Source of the DNA: Achromobacter pestifer
Lineage (GTDB): Bacteria; Pseudomonadota; Gammaproteobacteria; Burkholderiales; Burkholderiaceae_B
Direction: 5' to 3'
DNA length: 64,000 bases
NCBI RefSeq assembly: GCF_902859625.1
Contig: NZ_CADIJX010000002.1
Span: 1,038,751 to 1,102,750 of the forward strand
Under the pieces are notes generated by a model. It ran no database searches, was not told the DNA's origin, and saw only the letters and a program-made list of their open reading frames with translations. The stretch's first letter is position 1, and the number at the start of each line of letters is the position of its first letter. This document shows positions 24,021 to 33,133 of this stretch, one piece after another. A program made the translations under genes and the position numbers.

Positions 24021-25027
24021 GCCGTCACCTCGCTGGTTTGGATCGTGGGATGGAAGCAGCGCACTTTATGTTCGGGCAAGGCTTGGGTAATGCCGGGTTG
24101 CTGGCCACAGGCGGCGGTCGCGCGCGAGCAGCGCGTGGCGAATGCACAGCCGGCGGGCAGGTGCAGCAGGTTGGGCGTCATGCCGGGGATCTGGCGCAGA
24201 CGCTGCCCGCGTTGATTGTTGCTGGGCAGGCTGTCGATCAAACCGACGGTGTACGGATGCTGCGGGCGGTCAAGCACGTCGTCGACCTTGCCGTGTTCAA
24301 CGATGCGGCCGGCGTACATCACTGCCACGTCGTCAGCCAGACCGGCCACCACGGACAGATCATGCGTGATCCAGATCAGGCTGGTGCCGTGCTGCTGCGC
24401 CAGCTTTTGCACTTCGGACAGGATCTGCGCCTGGATGGTGACGTCCAGCGCGGTCGTGGGTTCGTCGGCAATGATCAGGTCGGGGCGGTGCAGCATGGCA
24501 ATGGCGATGGCCACGCGCTGGCGCATGCCGCCGGACAATTGATGCGGGTAGGCCAGCAGGCGTTCGTCCGGGCTGGGAATGCCCATCATGCCCAGCGTGT
24601 CGCGGGCCAGGATGCGGGCCTGCGCCTTGCTCATCTTGTTATGCGCGCGCACCGTTTCGATCATCTGCACGTCCACCCGCAAAACGGGGTTCAGCGTCAT
24701 CATCGGATCTTGGAAGATCATGGCAATGCGGTTGCCTTGCAGGCGGCGCAGTTCACGCGGCGACAGCTTGGTCAGGTCGCGGCCTTGGAACAGCACTTCG
24801 CCGCCGACGATGCGGCCCGGCGCGTCCACCAGGCCCATGATGGAAAAGCCGGTCACGGATTTGCCCGAACCGGATTCGCCGACCAGGCCCAGGATCTTGC
24901 CGCGCTCCAAGGTGAAGGAAACGTCGTCCACGGCGGGCAGCACGCCCGCGCGGGTGTGGAAGTGCGTGCGCAGGTTGCGCACTTCAAGCGTGGCCGGCGC
25001 GCTGGCGGATGCGGAGCGGTCGGTCAT
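24017..25027 (-). CDS. Peptide-type ABC transporter ATPase (DppD/OppD-like)
   Basis: The 336-residue ATPase has Walker [15 protein letters not shown], signature [15 protein letters not shown], Walker [16 protein letters not shown], the H-loop [11 protein letters not shown], and the family C-terminal domain ([16 protein letters not shown]). The 4-bp overlaps on both sides (stop/start ATGA type) show tight coupling with the permease and the second ATPase. Together these form a heterodimeric motor. Confidence 0.9.
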   Translation of the reverse strand: MTDRSASASAPATLEVRNLRTHFHTRAGVLPAVDDVSFTLERGKILGLVGESGSGKSVTGFSIMGLVDAPGRIVGGEVLFQGRDLTKLSPRELRRLQGNRIAMIFQDPMMTLNPVLRVDVQMIETVRAHNKMSKAQARILARDTLGMMGIPSPDERLLAYPHQLSGGMRQRVAIAIAMLHRPDLIIADEPTTALDVTIQAQILSEVQKLAQQHGTSLIWITHDLSVVAGLADDVAVMYAGRIVEHGKVDDVLDRPQHPYTVGLIDSLPSNNQRGQRLRQIPGMTPNLLHLPAGCAFATRCSRATAACGQQPGITQALPEHKVRCFHPTIQTSEVTA

Positions 25028-25941
25028 TTGTGGGTCCTCGGGTTCAGCACGTCGCGCAGGCGGTCGCCCACCAGATTGATGGCGACGATGGTGATCAGCA
25101 GCGCGATGCCGGGGTAGAAGCTGATCCAGTATTCACCGGACAACATGTATTGGAAGCCGTTGGAGATCAACAGGCCCAGCGACGGTTCGGTCACGGGCAC
25201 GCCCAGGCCCAGGAAGCTCAGGGTGGCTTCCAGCGTGATGGCGCGCGCGATCTGCAAGGTGCCGATCACGATCAGCGGCGGCAGGCAGTTGGGCAGGATG
25301 TGCTTCAACATGATCCGCCAGTTGGGGATGTCCAGGCAGCGGGCGGCTTCCACGTATTCGCGGCGGCGCTCGACCAGGGCCTGGCCGCGCGCGGTGCGGG
25401 CGTAGTAGGCCCATTCCAGGATCACCAGGGTCAGCACCACGTTGCCCACGCCCTTGCCCAGATAGGCCAGGATCATCATGGCAACCAGGATGGACGGGAA
25501 CGACAGGATCAGGTCGACCAGACGCATGATGAAGGCGTCGACCTTGCCGCCCGCGTAGGCGGCAAGCAGGCCCAGCAAGGTGCCGACGATGCCGGCGATC
25601 AGTGCCGAGCCCACGCCCACCATCAGGCTGATGCGCAGGCCATACAGAATGCCCGACAGCAGGTCGCGGCCCTGGCCGTCGGTGCCCAGCCAGTAGTGGA
25701 AGGTATCCAGGCCATTCATGGACCCCGGCGGCATGCGCGAATCCAGCACGTCGATTTGCAGCAGGTCATAGGGATTCTGCGGCGAGATCCACGGGGCGAA
25801 GATAGCCGCCAGGATCAGCAGCGTGGCCACGGCCAGACCGAACACCGCCGTCTTGGACGACATGAATTCAGTCAGGTTGCGGCGCCATGGCGATTCGCGG
25901 CGCAGCGCGGGGGCCTTCTCGGGGGTTGCAGCGGTGCTCAT
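25024..25941 (-). CDS. Peptide-type ABC transporter permease (DppC-like)
   Basis: The 305-residue membrane protein has a cytoplasmic N-terminus, a first transmembrane helix (TAVFGLAVATLLILAAIFA) and the DppC mark NPYDLLQIDVLDSRMPPGS. The typical GTDGQGRDLLSGILYGLRISL follows, and the EAA loop is EAARCLDIPNWRIMLKHILP. About six membrane segments are expected. It overlaps its neighbours by 4 bp each and forms the channel with the DppB-like protein. Confidence 0.9.
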   Translation of the reverse strand: MSTAATPEKAPALRRESPWRRNLTEFMSSKTAVFGLAVATLLILAAIFAPWISPQNPYDLLQIDVLDSRMPPGSMNGLDTFHYWLGTDGQGRDLLSGILYGLRISLMVGVGSALIAGIVGTLLGLLAAYAGGKVDAFIMRLVDLILSFPSILVAMMILAYLGKGVGNVVLTLVILEWAYYARTARGQALVERRREYVEAARCLDIPNWRIMLKHILPNCLPPLIVIGTLQIARAITLEATLSFLGLGVPVTEPSLGLLISNGFQYMLSGEYWISFYPGIALLITIVAINLVGDRLRDVLNPRTHK

Positions 25942-26912
25942 GCCGAGCCCTCCAGCCGTACCCGGGGGTCCAGCACTTTATAAAGAATGTCCACGATCAG
26001 GTTCAGCGTCACGAACAGGCACACGACCACGATCAGGTACGCCACGATCACGGGGCGGTCCAGGGCGTTCAGGCTATCCAGGATCAGCTTGCCGGCGCCC
26101 GGCCACGAGAAGATGCTTTCCGTGATGACGGCAAACGCAATGGTGGAACCCAGTTCCAGACCCAGCACGGTGACCAGCGGGATCATGGTGTTGCGCAGCA
26201 CGTGCACGCCCACCACGCGCAGGGGCGACAAGCCCTTGGCGCGCGCGAACTTCACGAAGTCCAGCGGAATCACGTCACGCACACCGGCGCGGGTCAGGCG
26301 GATCACTAGCGAGATCTTGAACAGCGACAGGTTCAGCGCCGGCAGGATCAGATGGCGCCAGCCATCGGCCGTCAGCCACGACCATTGGAATCCCAGGAAC
26401 TCCACCGTCTGGCCGCGGCCGCTGGCGGGCAGCCAGCCCAGCGATACGCTGAACGTCATGATCAGCATCAGCGCCACCCAGAAGGTCGGCAGCGAGAAGC
26501 CGACGATGCTGCCAGCCATGATCAGCTTGGAAAAGCGGCTGTCCGGATACAGGCCGGCCACCAGACCCAGCGGCAGGCCGATGATGACGGCCAGCAGCAG
26601 CGCGCTGATCGCCAGTTCCAGCGTGGCGGGCAGGCGCTGAACCACCAGTTCAATGGCGGGGATGTTGTAGACGAAGCTGTTGCCCAGGTTGCCGTGGATG
26701 GCTCCATTGAGAAAACCCAGGTACTGCTCCCACAGCGGCTTGTCCAGGCCCAGTTCGGCGATGATGCGGGCGCGGTCCACCTGATCGACGTCTTGGCCGA
26801 TCAGGATGTCCACGGGGTTGCCGATGGCGTGCAGGCCCACGAAGACGATCAAGGTCATCAGGAACACGACCACCGCCGCTTGCGCGACACGGCGTATCAA
26901 CCAACCTGTCAT
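25938..26912 (-). CDS. Peptide-type ABC transporter permease (DppB-like)
   Basis: The 324-residue permease opens MTGWLIRRVAQAAVVVFLMTL, the standard DppB start with its first membrane helix. It contains the periplasmic-loop motif LGLDKPLWEQYLGFL with GNLGNSFVYN, and the EAA loop FVKFARAKGLSPLRVVGVHVLRN. The start at 26912 was chosen because it begins this conserved N-terminus and overlaps the monooxygenase stop by 4 bp; an upstream alternative would add a Gly/Pro-rich stretch from the preceding gene. Confidence 0.9.
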   Translation of the reverse strand: MTGWLIRRVAQAAVVVFLMTLIVFVGLHAIGNPVDILIGQDVDQVDRARIIAELGLDKPLWEQYLGFLNGAIHGNLGNSFVYNIPAIELVVQRLPATLELAISALLLAVIIGLPLGLVAGLYPDSRFSKLIMAGSIVGFSLPTFWVALMLIMTFSVSLGWLPASGRGQTVEFLGFQWSWLTADGWRHLILPALNLSLFKISLVIRLTRAGVRDVIPLDFVKFARAKGLSPLRVVGVHVLRNTMIPLVTVLGLELGSTIAFAVITESIFSWPGAGKLILDSLNALDRPVIVAYLIVVVCLFVTLNLIVDILYKVLDPRVRLEGSA

Positions 26913-28384
26913 TGCGCCGTCTCCGCCTGGGGAGCCGGGGCTGGCGGCGGGGCTGCCACCCACTCATCACCGAACACTTCCGGCTCCGAGAACGCTTCCA
27001 TGTTGGCGTAGTAGATCTCGACGTCTTCGCGGTAGAACAGGCCGGCGATGCCTTGCGCCAGGCGCTTGGCGCCTTCGCTGATCGCGGGGATGTCGCCCGA
27101 GATCGTGCCTTGGGTCAGCGCGGCGGGGTACGAGAAGCAGTGCACGCGGTCCAGGCCCGGACAGGCGCCCGGCGTTTTTTCCTGCAATTCAAAGACGGCG
27201 CCCAGGTCGGGCGAGTCATGCAGTTCCTGGTCTTCGTCGCCGGCGGGCGGGGTGAACCGGTCGCCCCAGTTGCGTACGTGGGGCGCCAGCGGCGCGAATT
27301 CCGGACGCACGGTCCAGTCGATGCGGAAACCCGTGGAGAAGATCAGGAAGTCCAGCACGAACACGCCCTTGGGCGTGGTGACATGGATCTCGTCGCCTTC
27401 CATGGCCAAGTCCTGCACGCCACAGCTCAGGTTGAAGCGGGCGTTCGGATGCCGCGACACGCGCAAGGTGCTGCCGCGCGGGGGCGGCACTTGCGCGGCG
27501 TTGATGTAGTGGCGGATCTTCCACTTCCATTCATCGGGCAGCGTCAGGTGGCCGTGGGTCAGGCCGGGATTGCCTGCGCCCTTGCCCTTGTTCACGCGCG
27601 GAATGTCGTTGCGGCGGATCAGCAGGTCGACGCTGGCGGCGCCGGCTTCCAAGGCGGTGCCCGCGCTGTCCATGGCGGACGCGCCCGCGCCCACGACGCC
27701 GACGCGCTTGCCGGCAAGCGTGGCGTAATCCATCACGTCGGATGAATGCGCCCAGCGGTCACGCGGCAGTTTCTTTGCAAAGTCAGGCACATAGGCGCCG
27801 CCCAAGCCATCGCGGCCGGTGGCCAGCACGACGCGGCGGGCCAGCACGGTGCTGCGTCCGGCGGGCGATTCGATATCCAGCTGCACCAGATTGTCGGCGC
27901 GCGGCTGCACGGACAACACGCGATGTTCGTTGCGCACGTCCAGGTTCAGCGCGCGGCGATACCAGCGCAGGTAATCCATCCATTGCAGGCGCGGGATCTT
28001 GTCCAGCGCGTCCCAGGCTTGCGAGCCGAACTGCGCTTCAAACCAGGCGCGGAAGGTCAGCGCCGGCAGGCCCAGGGCAGGGCCCGTCAGTTGCTTGGGC
28101 GACCGCAACGTTTCCATGCGGGCTGTCGTGGCCCAGGGGCCTTCGTAACCCTCAGGCGCCTGATCGAAGATCGGCGCGGCGATGCCCAGATGCGTCAAGG
28201 ACGCCGCAGCGGCCAAACCGGCCATGCCGCCGCCGATGATGGCAACGTCCAGGACCGGTTCGCCGTCCACCAGGCGGGGGGCGACCCAGTTCTTGGCGGG
28301 GATTTCCAGCCAGGACAGGTCTTGCCGCAGGCGGGCCTCCAGCGCGGCTAAGCCTTGCGGCGGGGTGGCGACGGGAAGATTCAT
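26909..28384 (-). CDS. Flavin-containing NAD(P)H-dependent monooxygenase
   Basis: The 491-residue flavoprotein has an FAD-binding Rossmann motif IIGGGMAGLAAAA (GGGMAG at 51-56) and a second dinucleotide motif VGVVGAGASAMDSAGTAL for NADPH. An FMO-like ATG segment lies in VVLATGRDGLGG and DFLIFSTGFRIDW near residue 350. This is the layout of class B flavin monooxygenases, which oxidise N, S or carbonyl carbon. Next to a peptide-type importer and a hydrolase, it probably oxygenates the imported compound. It overlaps both the LysR gene and the permease gene by 4 bp. The final residues are Pro/Ala-rich. Confidence 0.85.
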   Translation of the reverse strand: MNLPVATPPQGLAALEARLRQDLSWLEIPAKNWVAPRLVDGEPVLDVAIIGGGMAGLAAAASLTHLGIAAPIFDQAPEGYEGPWATTARMETLRSPKQLTGPALGLPALTFRAWFEAQFGSQAWDALDKIPRLQWMDYLRWYRRALNLDVRNEHRVLSVQPRADNLVQLDIESPAGRSTVLARRVVLATGRDGLGGAYVPDFAKKLPRDRWAHSSDVMDYATLAGKRVGVVGAGASAMDSAGTALEAGAASVDLLIRRNDIPRVNKGKGAGNPGLTHGHLTLPDEWKWKIRHYINAAQVPPPRGSTLRVSRHPNARFNLSCGVQDLAMEGDEIHVTTPKGVFVLDFLIFSTGFRIDWTVRPEFAPLAPHVRNWGDRFTPPAGDEDQELHDSPDLGAVFELQEKTPGACPGLDRVHCFSYPAALTQGTISGDIPAISEGAKRLAQGIAGLFYREDVEIYYANMEAFSEPEVFGDEWVAAPPPAPAPQAETAQ

Positions 28385-29358
28385 AAGGAGGGGGTTTCCA
28401 TGACAGGGGCGTCATCACCGTAGATCGACTGCAATAGCGCCGAATGCTCGCAAGCGTCGCGCAGCACGAAGCCGGGCAGCAGGGCGGCGGCGGCATCGGC
28501 CAGCGCGTCCACCATGGCCTGGCAGGCGGGCGTCAACGGTTGCGATTGCGGAGTGATGACTCCGAAGAAAAAGGGGATGTCCAGGTCGATGGGCCGGATC
28601 GCCACGCCCGCCATCGGGGCGCCATAAGCGGTGATCGGTTCCAGCACCGACACGCCCAGGCCCGCGCGCACGGCGGCCAAGGCGTTGACGGACGAATTGG
28701 TTTCAATGGTGCCCGGCGCATTGCCGGACGGCGCCAGCGCCGCGTCCAGCCGGCGGCGCAGGCGGTAGGGATTGGCCATCGTGATCAGGCGCCGGCCGGC
28801 AAGCGCCGACACGGGCACCACTTCCTGCGCGGCGGCCGGATCATCTTCCGGCAATGCCACCACACAGGGCGCTTGTCCGATCCAATGCACCGTCAAGCCG
28901 CGATGCTCCAGCGGCAGGCTGGTCGCGCCCAATTGGGCGGCGCCGGTCAATACCGCATGCACCACCCGTTCGGGCGAGGCGCTGCGCACCTGGATGCGGG
29001 TAGCGCTGAATTCGGATTCGATACGCTTGAGCGCGTCGGGCAACAGCCCCGCCGCCAAGGCAGAGGTTGCCGCCAACAGCAGCGGCTTGGCTTGTCCGCG
29101 CGCGATCTCTTCGGCGCGGCCGCGAATCTGTTGCAGGCTGGCCAGCGCGCGTTCCACATCGTCATACAGCAGAAAGCCCTGTTCGGTCGGCGTGACCCGC
29201 GGGCCGCTGCGCGTGAACAGGGCGTAACCGATCTCGGCTTCAAGCTCTTGCAGCAAGCGGCTGATGGCCGGCTGCGAACGCCCGAGCAAACGCCCGGCAG
29301 CGGTGACGCTGCCTGTGGACATGACGGCCGCGAAGGCCTCGAGTTGACGTAGTTCCAT
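28381..29358 (-). CDS. LysR-family transcriptional regulator
   Basis: The 325-residue regulator has the N-terminal LysR winged HTH (MELRQLEAFAAVMSTGSVTAAG, GRSQPAISRLLQELEAEIG, RVTPTEQG) and a C-terminal periplasmic-binding-protein-like effector domain. It is the first gene of the operon it presumably controls and overlaps the monooxygenase gene by 4 bp. That is unusual, because LysR genes are more often divergent from their targets. Transcription from one promoter upstream of 29358 would make regulator and enzymes together, so autoregulation is expected. A large hairpin lies about 60 bp upstream (29420-29466). Confidence 0.9.
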   Translation of the reverse strand: MELRQLEAFAAVMSTGSVTAAGRLLGRSQPAISRLLQELEAEIGYALFTRSGPRVTPTEQGFLLYDDVERALASLQQIRGRAEEIARGQAKPLLLAATSALAAGLLPDALKRIESEFSATRIQVRSASPERVVHAVLTGAAQLGATSLPLEHRGLTVHWIGQAPCVVALPEDDPAAAQEVVPVSALAGRRLITMANPYRLRRRLDAALAPSGNAPGTIETNSSVNALAAVRAGLGVSVLEPITAYGAPMAGVAIRPIDLDIPFFFGVITPQSQPLTPACQAMVDALADAAAALLPGFVLRDACEHSALLQSIYGDDAPVMETPSL

Positions 29359-29419
29359 CTGTCTTGCTTTATGCTCAGGACGAATTCTTGCGCACCAAGT
29401 ATGCGCGCTACAAATAATT

Positions 29420-29466
29420 AAAAGGCATAAGTAAATTCCCTAATAGGGAGTTTTCCTATGCCTTTT
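29420..29466. promoter_or_regulatory. 47-bp nested palindrome upstream of the LysR operon
   Basis: An outer 10-bp inverted repeat, AAAAGGCATA (29420-29429) and TATGCCTTTT (29457-29466), encloses a perfect 13-bp palindrome, TCCCTAATAGGGA (29437-29449). The bases between also pair in part, so the whole could fold as one long hairpin. It lies between divergent genes, where a terminator is unexpected. A LysR or other operator is possible, as is a small mobile palindromic element. The rest of 29359-29649 shows nothing else I can support. Confidence 0.5.
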
Positions 29467-29649
29467 CATTACTTGCAGTTATTTCAATGGCTTGCGGGGT
29501 TTCCCTGGTTTGTCGCGGGGCACGACGTGTGTCACGGGAAGGGAATTGGCTCCGGTCCCCGGGACAGGTGCATCCCGACATGGCGTGAGCAAAAGTAAGT
29601 ATGTGATACAAATGCCGGTTCGGAAACGCACACTTAAAAGGGCTGTAAC

Positions 29650-30342
29650 GTGAAAAAGATGCTAGTGGCCGGCGTGATTGGCGCCTTCATGTTGGCGGGA
29701 TGCAAAATCGACGTCGAAACGAAGGTGCCTTTATCGGGCCTGCTCTCAGAGGGCATCAAGACGGCTAAGGCCAGTCTTCTGATCGAGGTGGCGGCGTGCA
29801 ATGACCACAAAGACTCTAGAAATCCCTCCGACATGCTGATCAAGGTTCGGGATGCGGTGGCAAAGGCGTTTCCTGTCGCGGTCTACAAAGAGTGCTTTCG
29901 CAAGGAATTCAACTCGTTCGCAAATTTCGAGATTCCCGCGAATTACGGTCTAGGCAGCGATGATGAGTGGGCCCAGACCAAGGGAGTCAGGATCATTTCC
30001 TATCCCGAAACGAATGGTGCTCATTCCATCGTGGCAGGCTTGCCGGAGGACGTCCGGAAAGGCTTGGAAGCGTCAAGCAAAGAGAAATACAAGATCGAGG
30101 CATTCAAAGTCGAGAATGTGCGGATCCGAGTCGCGCTTGAAAATGACACGGGTCAAGATCAGCAAGTCGTCGCTTTTGGGGTATTCCTTGAGAATGCGCC
30201 GTATATCGGAAACATCGTCCGTCTGGTTAAAGGTAAGACATACAACATCAGGTTGTCGGACGTGAGCACGACGAAGATGTTCCAAGTGAACACCGGCAAG
30301 GGTCTTGGCGCGGATTTTCTTACCGTTATGCCGCCGAAGTGA
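29650..30342 (+). CDS. Predicted lipoprotein of unknown function
   Basis: The 230-residue product has a lipoprotein signal (MLVAGVIGAFMLAGC, acylated Cys18). The mature part reads KIDVETKVPLSGLLSEG, then a globular domain of mixed strands, with cysteines near VAACNDH and YKECFRKEF, and a C-terminal beta-rich region (VRIRVALENDTGQDQQVVAFGVFLENAP). It starts with GTG at 29650 behind AAAAGGGC. It is likely anchored in the envelope facing the periplasm. I do not recognise the family. Both neighbours are small unknown genes. Confidence 0.7.
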   Translation: MKKMLVAGVIGAFMLAGCKIDVETKVPLSGLLSEGIKTAKASLLIEVAACNDHKDSRNPSDMLIKVRDAVAKAFPVAVYKECFRKEFNSFANFEIPANYGLGSDDEWAQTKGVRIISYPETNGAHSIVAGLPEDVRKGLEASSKEKYKIEAFKVENVRIRVALENDTGQDQQVVAFGVFLENAPYIGNIVRLVKGKTYNIRLSDVSTTKMFQVNTGKGLGADFLTVMPPK

Positions 30343-30414
30343 TCTGACCAGCGACGCGGACTGACAGCGGGGAGTTCGTCAGGTAGCATCATTGACCTAC
30401 TACCCGGAGGCTTC

Positions 30415-30621
30415 ATGGATTGCTCAGTCGAAGGAAAGGTCGCTTTTGCGAACGGCTATTCGTACCACTTCGCCACCGTCGATGCGGCGCTGGCGTTCGC
30501 GGCATGCGTGACGCGCAGCCAGAATCCTGCGCAGTGCGCCACGGAGAATGGCTGCACCAGCACGGTCAAGCTGGAAGATGTTCAGGCGCAGGAAGATGCC
30601 GAGAAAGCGCAGGACAAGTGA
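30415..30621 (+). CDS. Small hypothetical protein, 68 residues
   Basis: The protein opens MDCSVEGKVAFANGYSYHF, contains three further cysteines (AACVTRS, AQCATENGCTS) and ends in an acidic helical tail (LEDVQAQEDAEKAQDK). There is no signal peptide. A strong ribosome binding site (CCCGGAGGC) precedes the ATG, so translation is likely. No family recognised. Confidence 0.6.
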   Translation: MDCSVEGKVAFANGYSYHFATVDAALAFAACVTRSQNPAQCATENGCTSTVKLEDVQAQEDAEKAQDK

Positions 30622-30659
30622 CGCACGCCACAACCGTTGGAAGACGGGCGATGTCAGCG

Positions 30660-30869
30660 CTATTCAAGTCGGATGATTTTGCCCCCTGGGGGCGACAGCT
30701 CGTGATAGATGTCGTCCAGATAGTCGGATAGTTCGCCGGGGGCGATTTCCGCTGGCACGGCGATGTCCGTGCTGCGGACGCGCTTACCCAGGTTCGACCG
30801 GTAGACCGCCCAGCTATTTCCCTCGCGTTCGATGTCGAGTTGAAATCGGCCATAGATGTCGAATTTCAT
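30660..30869 (-). CDS. Small hypothetical protein, 69 residues
   Basis: The product MKFDIYGRFQLDIEREGNSW continues as a compact mixed strand/helix protein (AVYRSNLGKRVRSTDIAVP, ELSDYLDDIYHELSPPGG). The compact alternating pattern looks like a real folded domain, and small proteins opening MKFDIYGRFQL are familiar from related genomes, although I cannot name the family. A start at 30890 (7 codons earlier) is possible. It is convergent with the 30415 gene across 38 bp. Confidence 0.55.
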   Translation of the reverse strand: MKFDIYGRFQLDIEREGNSWAVYRSNLGKRVRSTDIAVPAEIAPGELSDYLDDIYHELSPPGGKIIRLE

Positions 30870-31202
30870 GGAAAGGCCCAAAGTAATCATGCGGTTGCGT
30901 CACGCAGTAGTATCCGGCGCCGGATTGCACGCGGCGTTCTGGCATGGGCTGCACGCGCTGGGTGATATCTCTTTAGTGCGTGCTTGTTTACCGCGGCGCA
31001 ATGATCGACGGAGAAACGAACAAGGAGTATTCTCTCGCGAAAATTGCACTGCTTGATCCGTATTTTTCGCGCTTCGCTTTCATCCGCACAGGGGTGATGG
31101 CGGGCTTCTTGCCTAAGTCGCCTGTATTTCAGATTTGCGCCCGCGACACGGCGCCCCGACGTTGCCTCTCAGGCATGCCGTCGTAGCCATCGTTTACCTC
31201 CC
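30870..31202. other. Gene-free stretch with a 12-bp palindrome
   Basis: About 330 bp lie between the small minus-strand gene and the response regulator gene. A perfect palindrome TCCGGCGCCGGA is at 30913-30924. Short open frames exist but have no ribosome binding site or protein-like composition. The promoter of the regulator gene is presumably here. Confidence 0.35.
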
Positions 31203-31910
31203 ATGCCCGCCGACTCGGTTGACCTTGCATATCCGCTGCCTGCTCCGGTGTTGCTGCTGGAAGACGAGCCTTTGGTCAGCCAGCGGCTGGTAGCCGTGTT
31301 GCGGCGCTTGGGGTATGCGCAGGATGCCGTGATTTGCGCGTCCTCCATGGCGCAGGCACGCGCCTGCCTGGCGGCATATCCCATCGCGGTGGCGCTGGTG
31401 GATCTGAGATTGCCCGATGGCGATGGCCTGGCGCTGATCGCCGAGATGCACGCCGCCAATCCTGACCGGGTGATCCTGGTGATCTCCGCATGGAGTTGTG
31501 AGGAAACGGTCCTGGCCGCCTTGCGAGCGGGCGCCGTGGGTTACGTGCTGAAAGAGCGCGACGATCTTGAAGTGCTGATCGCCATTCGCCGCGCCTTGCG
31601 CGGCGGCGCGGCGATTGATCCCCTTATCGCACGGCGGCTGATCCAGGAGTTCCGTTCGCAGCCGGCGGAATTGCCCGGCGCCGACACCGAGTTGGACGTC
31701 GACGCCGAGATCAGCGGGCCGCTGAGTCCGCGTGAAAGCCAGATTCTGCGTCTGGTGGCAGAAGGGCTGGGCAATCGTGAAATCGCCGAGCAATTGTGTC
31801 TGTCGCGCCATACCGTCGAACGGCATATCAAGCACATCTATCGCAAGCTGCGGGTGTCTTCGCGCACCAAGGCCATACACGCCGCCCGGGCGTGCGGCAT
31901 GTTGGCTTGA
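31203..31910 (+). CDS. LuxR/NarL-type response regulator
   Basis: The 235-residue regulator has a receiver domain (VLLLEDEPLVSQR with the acidic pair E20-D21; phosphoacceptor D67 in VALVDLRLPDGDG; conserved Lys in GYVLKERDD) and a C-terminal LuxR helix-turn-helix (LSPRESQILRLVAEGLGNREIAEQLCLSRHTVERHIKHIYRKL, given here as landmarks LSPRESQ and SRHTVERHIKHIYRKL). No histidine kinase gene lies nearby, so its partner is encoded elsewhere or it is an orphan. Position directly upstream of sapC, the TolC-like gene and the giant gene suggests it controls their expression. Ribosome binding site is weak. Confidence 0.9.
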   Translation: MPADSVDLAYPLPAPVLLLEDEPLVSQRLVAVLRRLGYAQDAVICASSMAQARACLAAYPIAVALVDLRLPDGDGLALIAEMHAANPDRVILVISAWSCEETVLAALRAGAVGYVLKERDDLEVLIAIRRALRGGAAIDPLIARRLIQEFRSQPAELPGADTELDVDAEISGPLSPRESQILRLVAEGLGNREIAEQLCLSRHTVERHIKHIYRKLRVSSRTKAIHAARACGMLA

Positions 31911-32319
31911 GCCGACGCGCTACCCCAGCTTTTTCCCGCCTTTCTCGCTTTTCGTGCACCCGGTTATTTCGGCCGGGAGCGGATATTGCATTGCAATAAA
32001 CCGGCTTCGCACGTGACATTCCAATCGTCTTAGTTCTGCTGATTTATTCAAATGTCCATGTGTTGGGCGGATTAATTTGAAATATATCGGTTTGTTCGTG
32101 TTTTCCAATTTGTGACGTTGAAAAAAACGTCTCGCCATAGGGAGATATGCCTAGTTTCAGGTATAGACGAATAGTTTCAAAGACCGTCTAATTCTCACAT
32201 TCATTAGATCAAATGATGCATTGACTCTTTTCGGTATGACGTGCTTGGCGCATCTGTTGCGCTCTCTCTTTACCGGGGATACGAGTCAGTTACAAATCAC
32301 CGGACAAGGAGAAAGAAAC
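31911..32319 (+). promoter_or_regulatory. Upstream control region of the sapC / tolC / giant-protein operon
   Basis: This 409-bp AT-rich gap follows the regulator gene. It contains two direct copies of TAGTTTCA at 32152-32159 and 32172-32179. They are 20 bp apart, two helical turns, as in tandem response-regulator sites. A hairpin GACGTT / AACGTC (32114-32119 and 32126-32131) lies just upstream, and AGACG / CGTCT flanks the second copy. A good ribosome binding site (AAGGAG) precedes sapC at 32320. I could not settle the -35/-10 pair. Confidence 0.45.
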
Positions 32320-33111
32320 ATGTCAGCAACTGTGTTTTACGAACGGGCCGTGGCGTTGGATCGTGCAGCGCATCAAGAAACCAAGATTCAGATTCAGCCG
32401 GACCATTATGCGTTTGCGCAGGACACCAATGCTCTGCCCATCGCGGCAAGTGAATTCGCCGACGCAGGCCGCCACTATCCCATCGTGTTCGTAGGCGACG
32501 AGGCCGGCAATTTCCACGTGGCCGTTCTGCTGGGGCTGGAAGACAAATCCAATCTGTTCGTGACCGAGCAGGGCACCTGGAAGGCAGACACCTACGTGCC
32601 CGCCTTCGCCCGCCGCTATCCCTTCGTGCTGGGCACGACGTCCGAGGCCGACCGCCTGGCCGTGTGCATCGACGAGTCCTACCCCGGCATCAATACCGCC
32701 GATGGCGTGGCCTTGTTTGAAGACGGCAAGGAAACGGGCTACCTGACGCAGATGATGGAATTCCTGCGTGTGTTCCAGGGTGAAATGGAACTGACCAAGA
32801 ACATGGCCAAGCGTCTGCACGAGCTGGGTCTGTTGGCGGCCAAGACGATCACGATCTCGCAAACCGATGGCGACCGCTACCTGAGCGGTTTCTGGGTGGT
32901 GGACGAGCAGAAGTTTGCCGGCATCGACGATGCCCGCGTGGTTGAACTGCATCGCTCGGGCATCCTGCGCCTGATTGAACTGCACCGTTCGTCGCTGGGC
33001 AATGTCCAGCGTCTGGCCATGCAGCTGGACGAGCAGCGCCGCCTGAAGGCGCAGCAGCAGAAGGACGTGGCGTCTTCCACCGACGCCGCGCCCAGTGAAG
33101 TCGCAGCCTGA
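32320..33111 (+). CDS. sapC: SapC family protein
   Basis: The 263-residue protein opens MSATVFYERAVALDRAAHQE and has the SapC-family core: HYPIVFVGDEAGNFHVAVLLGLEDKSNLFV, PAFARRYPFVLG, CIDESYPGI, and MEFLRVFQGEMELTK. The family is named for a gene in the Campylobacter fetus S-layer locus, next to its type I secretion genes; its biochemical role is unknown. No signal peptide, so it is probably cytoplasmic or peripheral. The start follows AAGGAGAAAGAAAC. It heads the cluster with the TolC-like gene and the giant protein, in line with an accessory role in that protein's synthesis or secretion. Confidence 0.85.
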   Translation: MSATVFYERAVALDRAAHQETKIQIQPDHYAFAQDTNALPIAASEFADAGRHYPIVFVGDEAGNFHVAVLLGLEDKSNLFVTEQGTWKADTYVPAFARRYPFVLGTTSEADRLAVCIDESYPGINTADGVALFEDGKETGYLTQMMEFLRVFQGEMELTKNMAKRLHELGLLAAKTITISQTDGDRYLSGFWVVDEQKFAGIDDARVVELHRSGILRLIELHRSSLGNVQRLAMQLDEQRRLKAQQQKDVASSTDAAPSEVAA

Positions 33112-33133
33112 TTCCGCCAGGAACGCCAGCCCC

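Noticed and set aside
30856..31186. Short plus-strand frames before the response regulator gene
   Set aside because: They lack a ribosome binding site, have biased composition and match no pattern; the stretch is more likely promoter.
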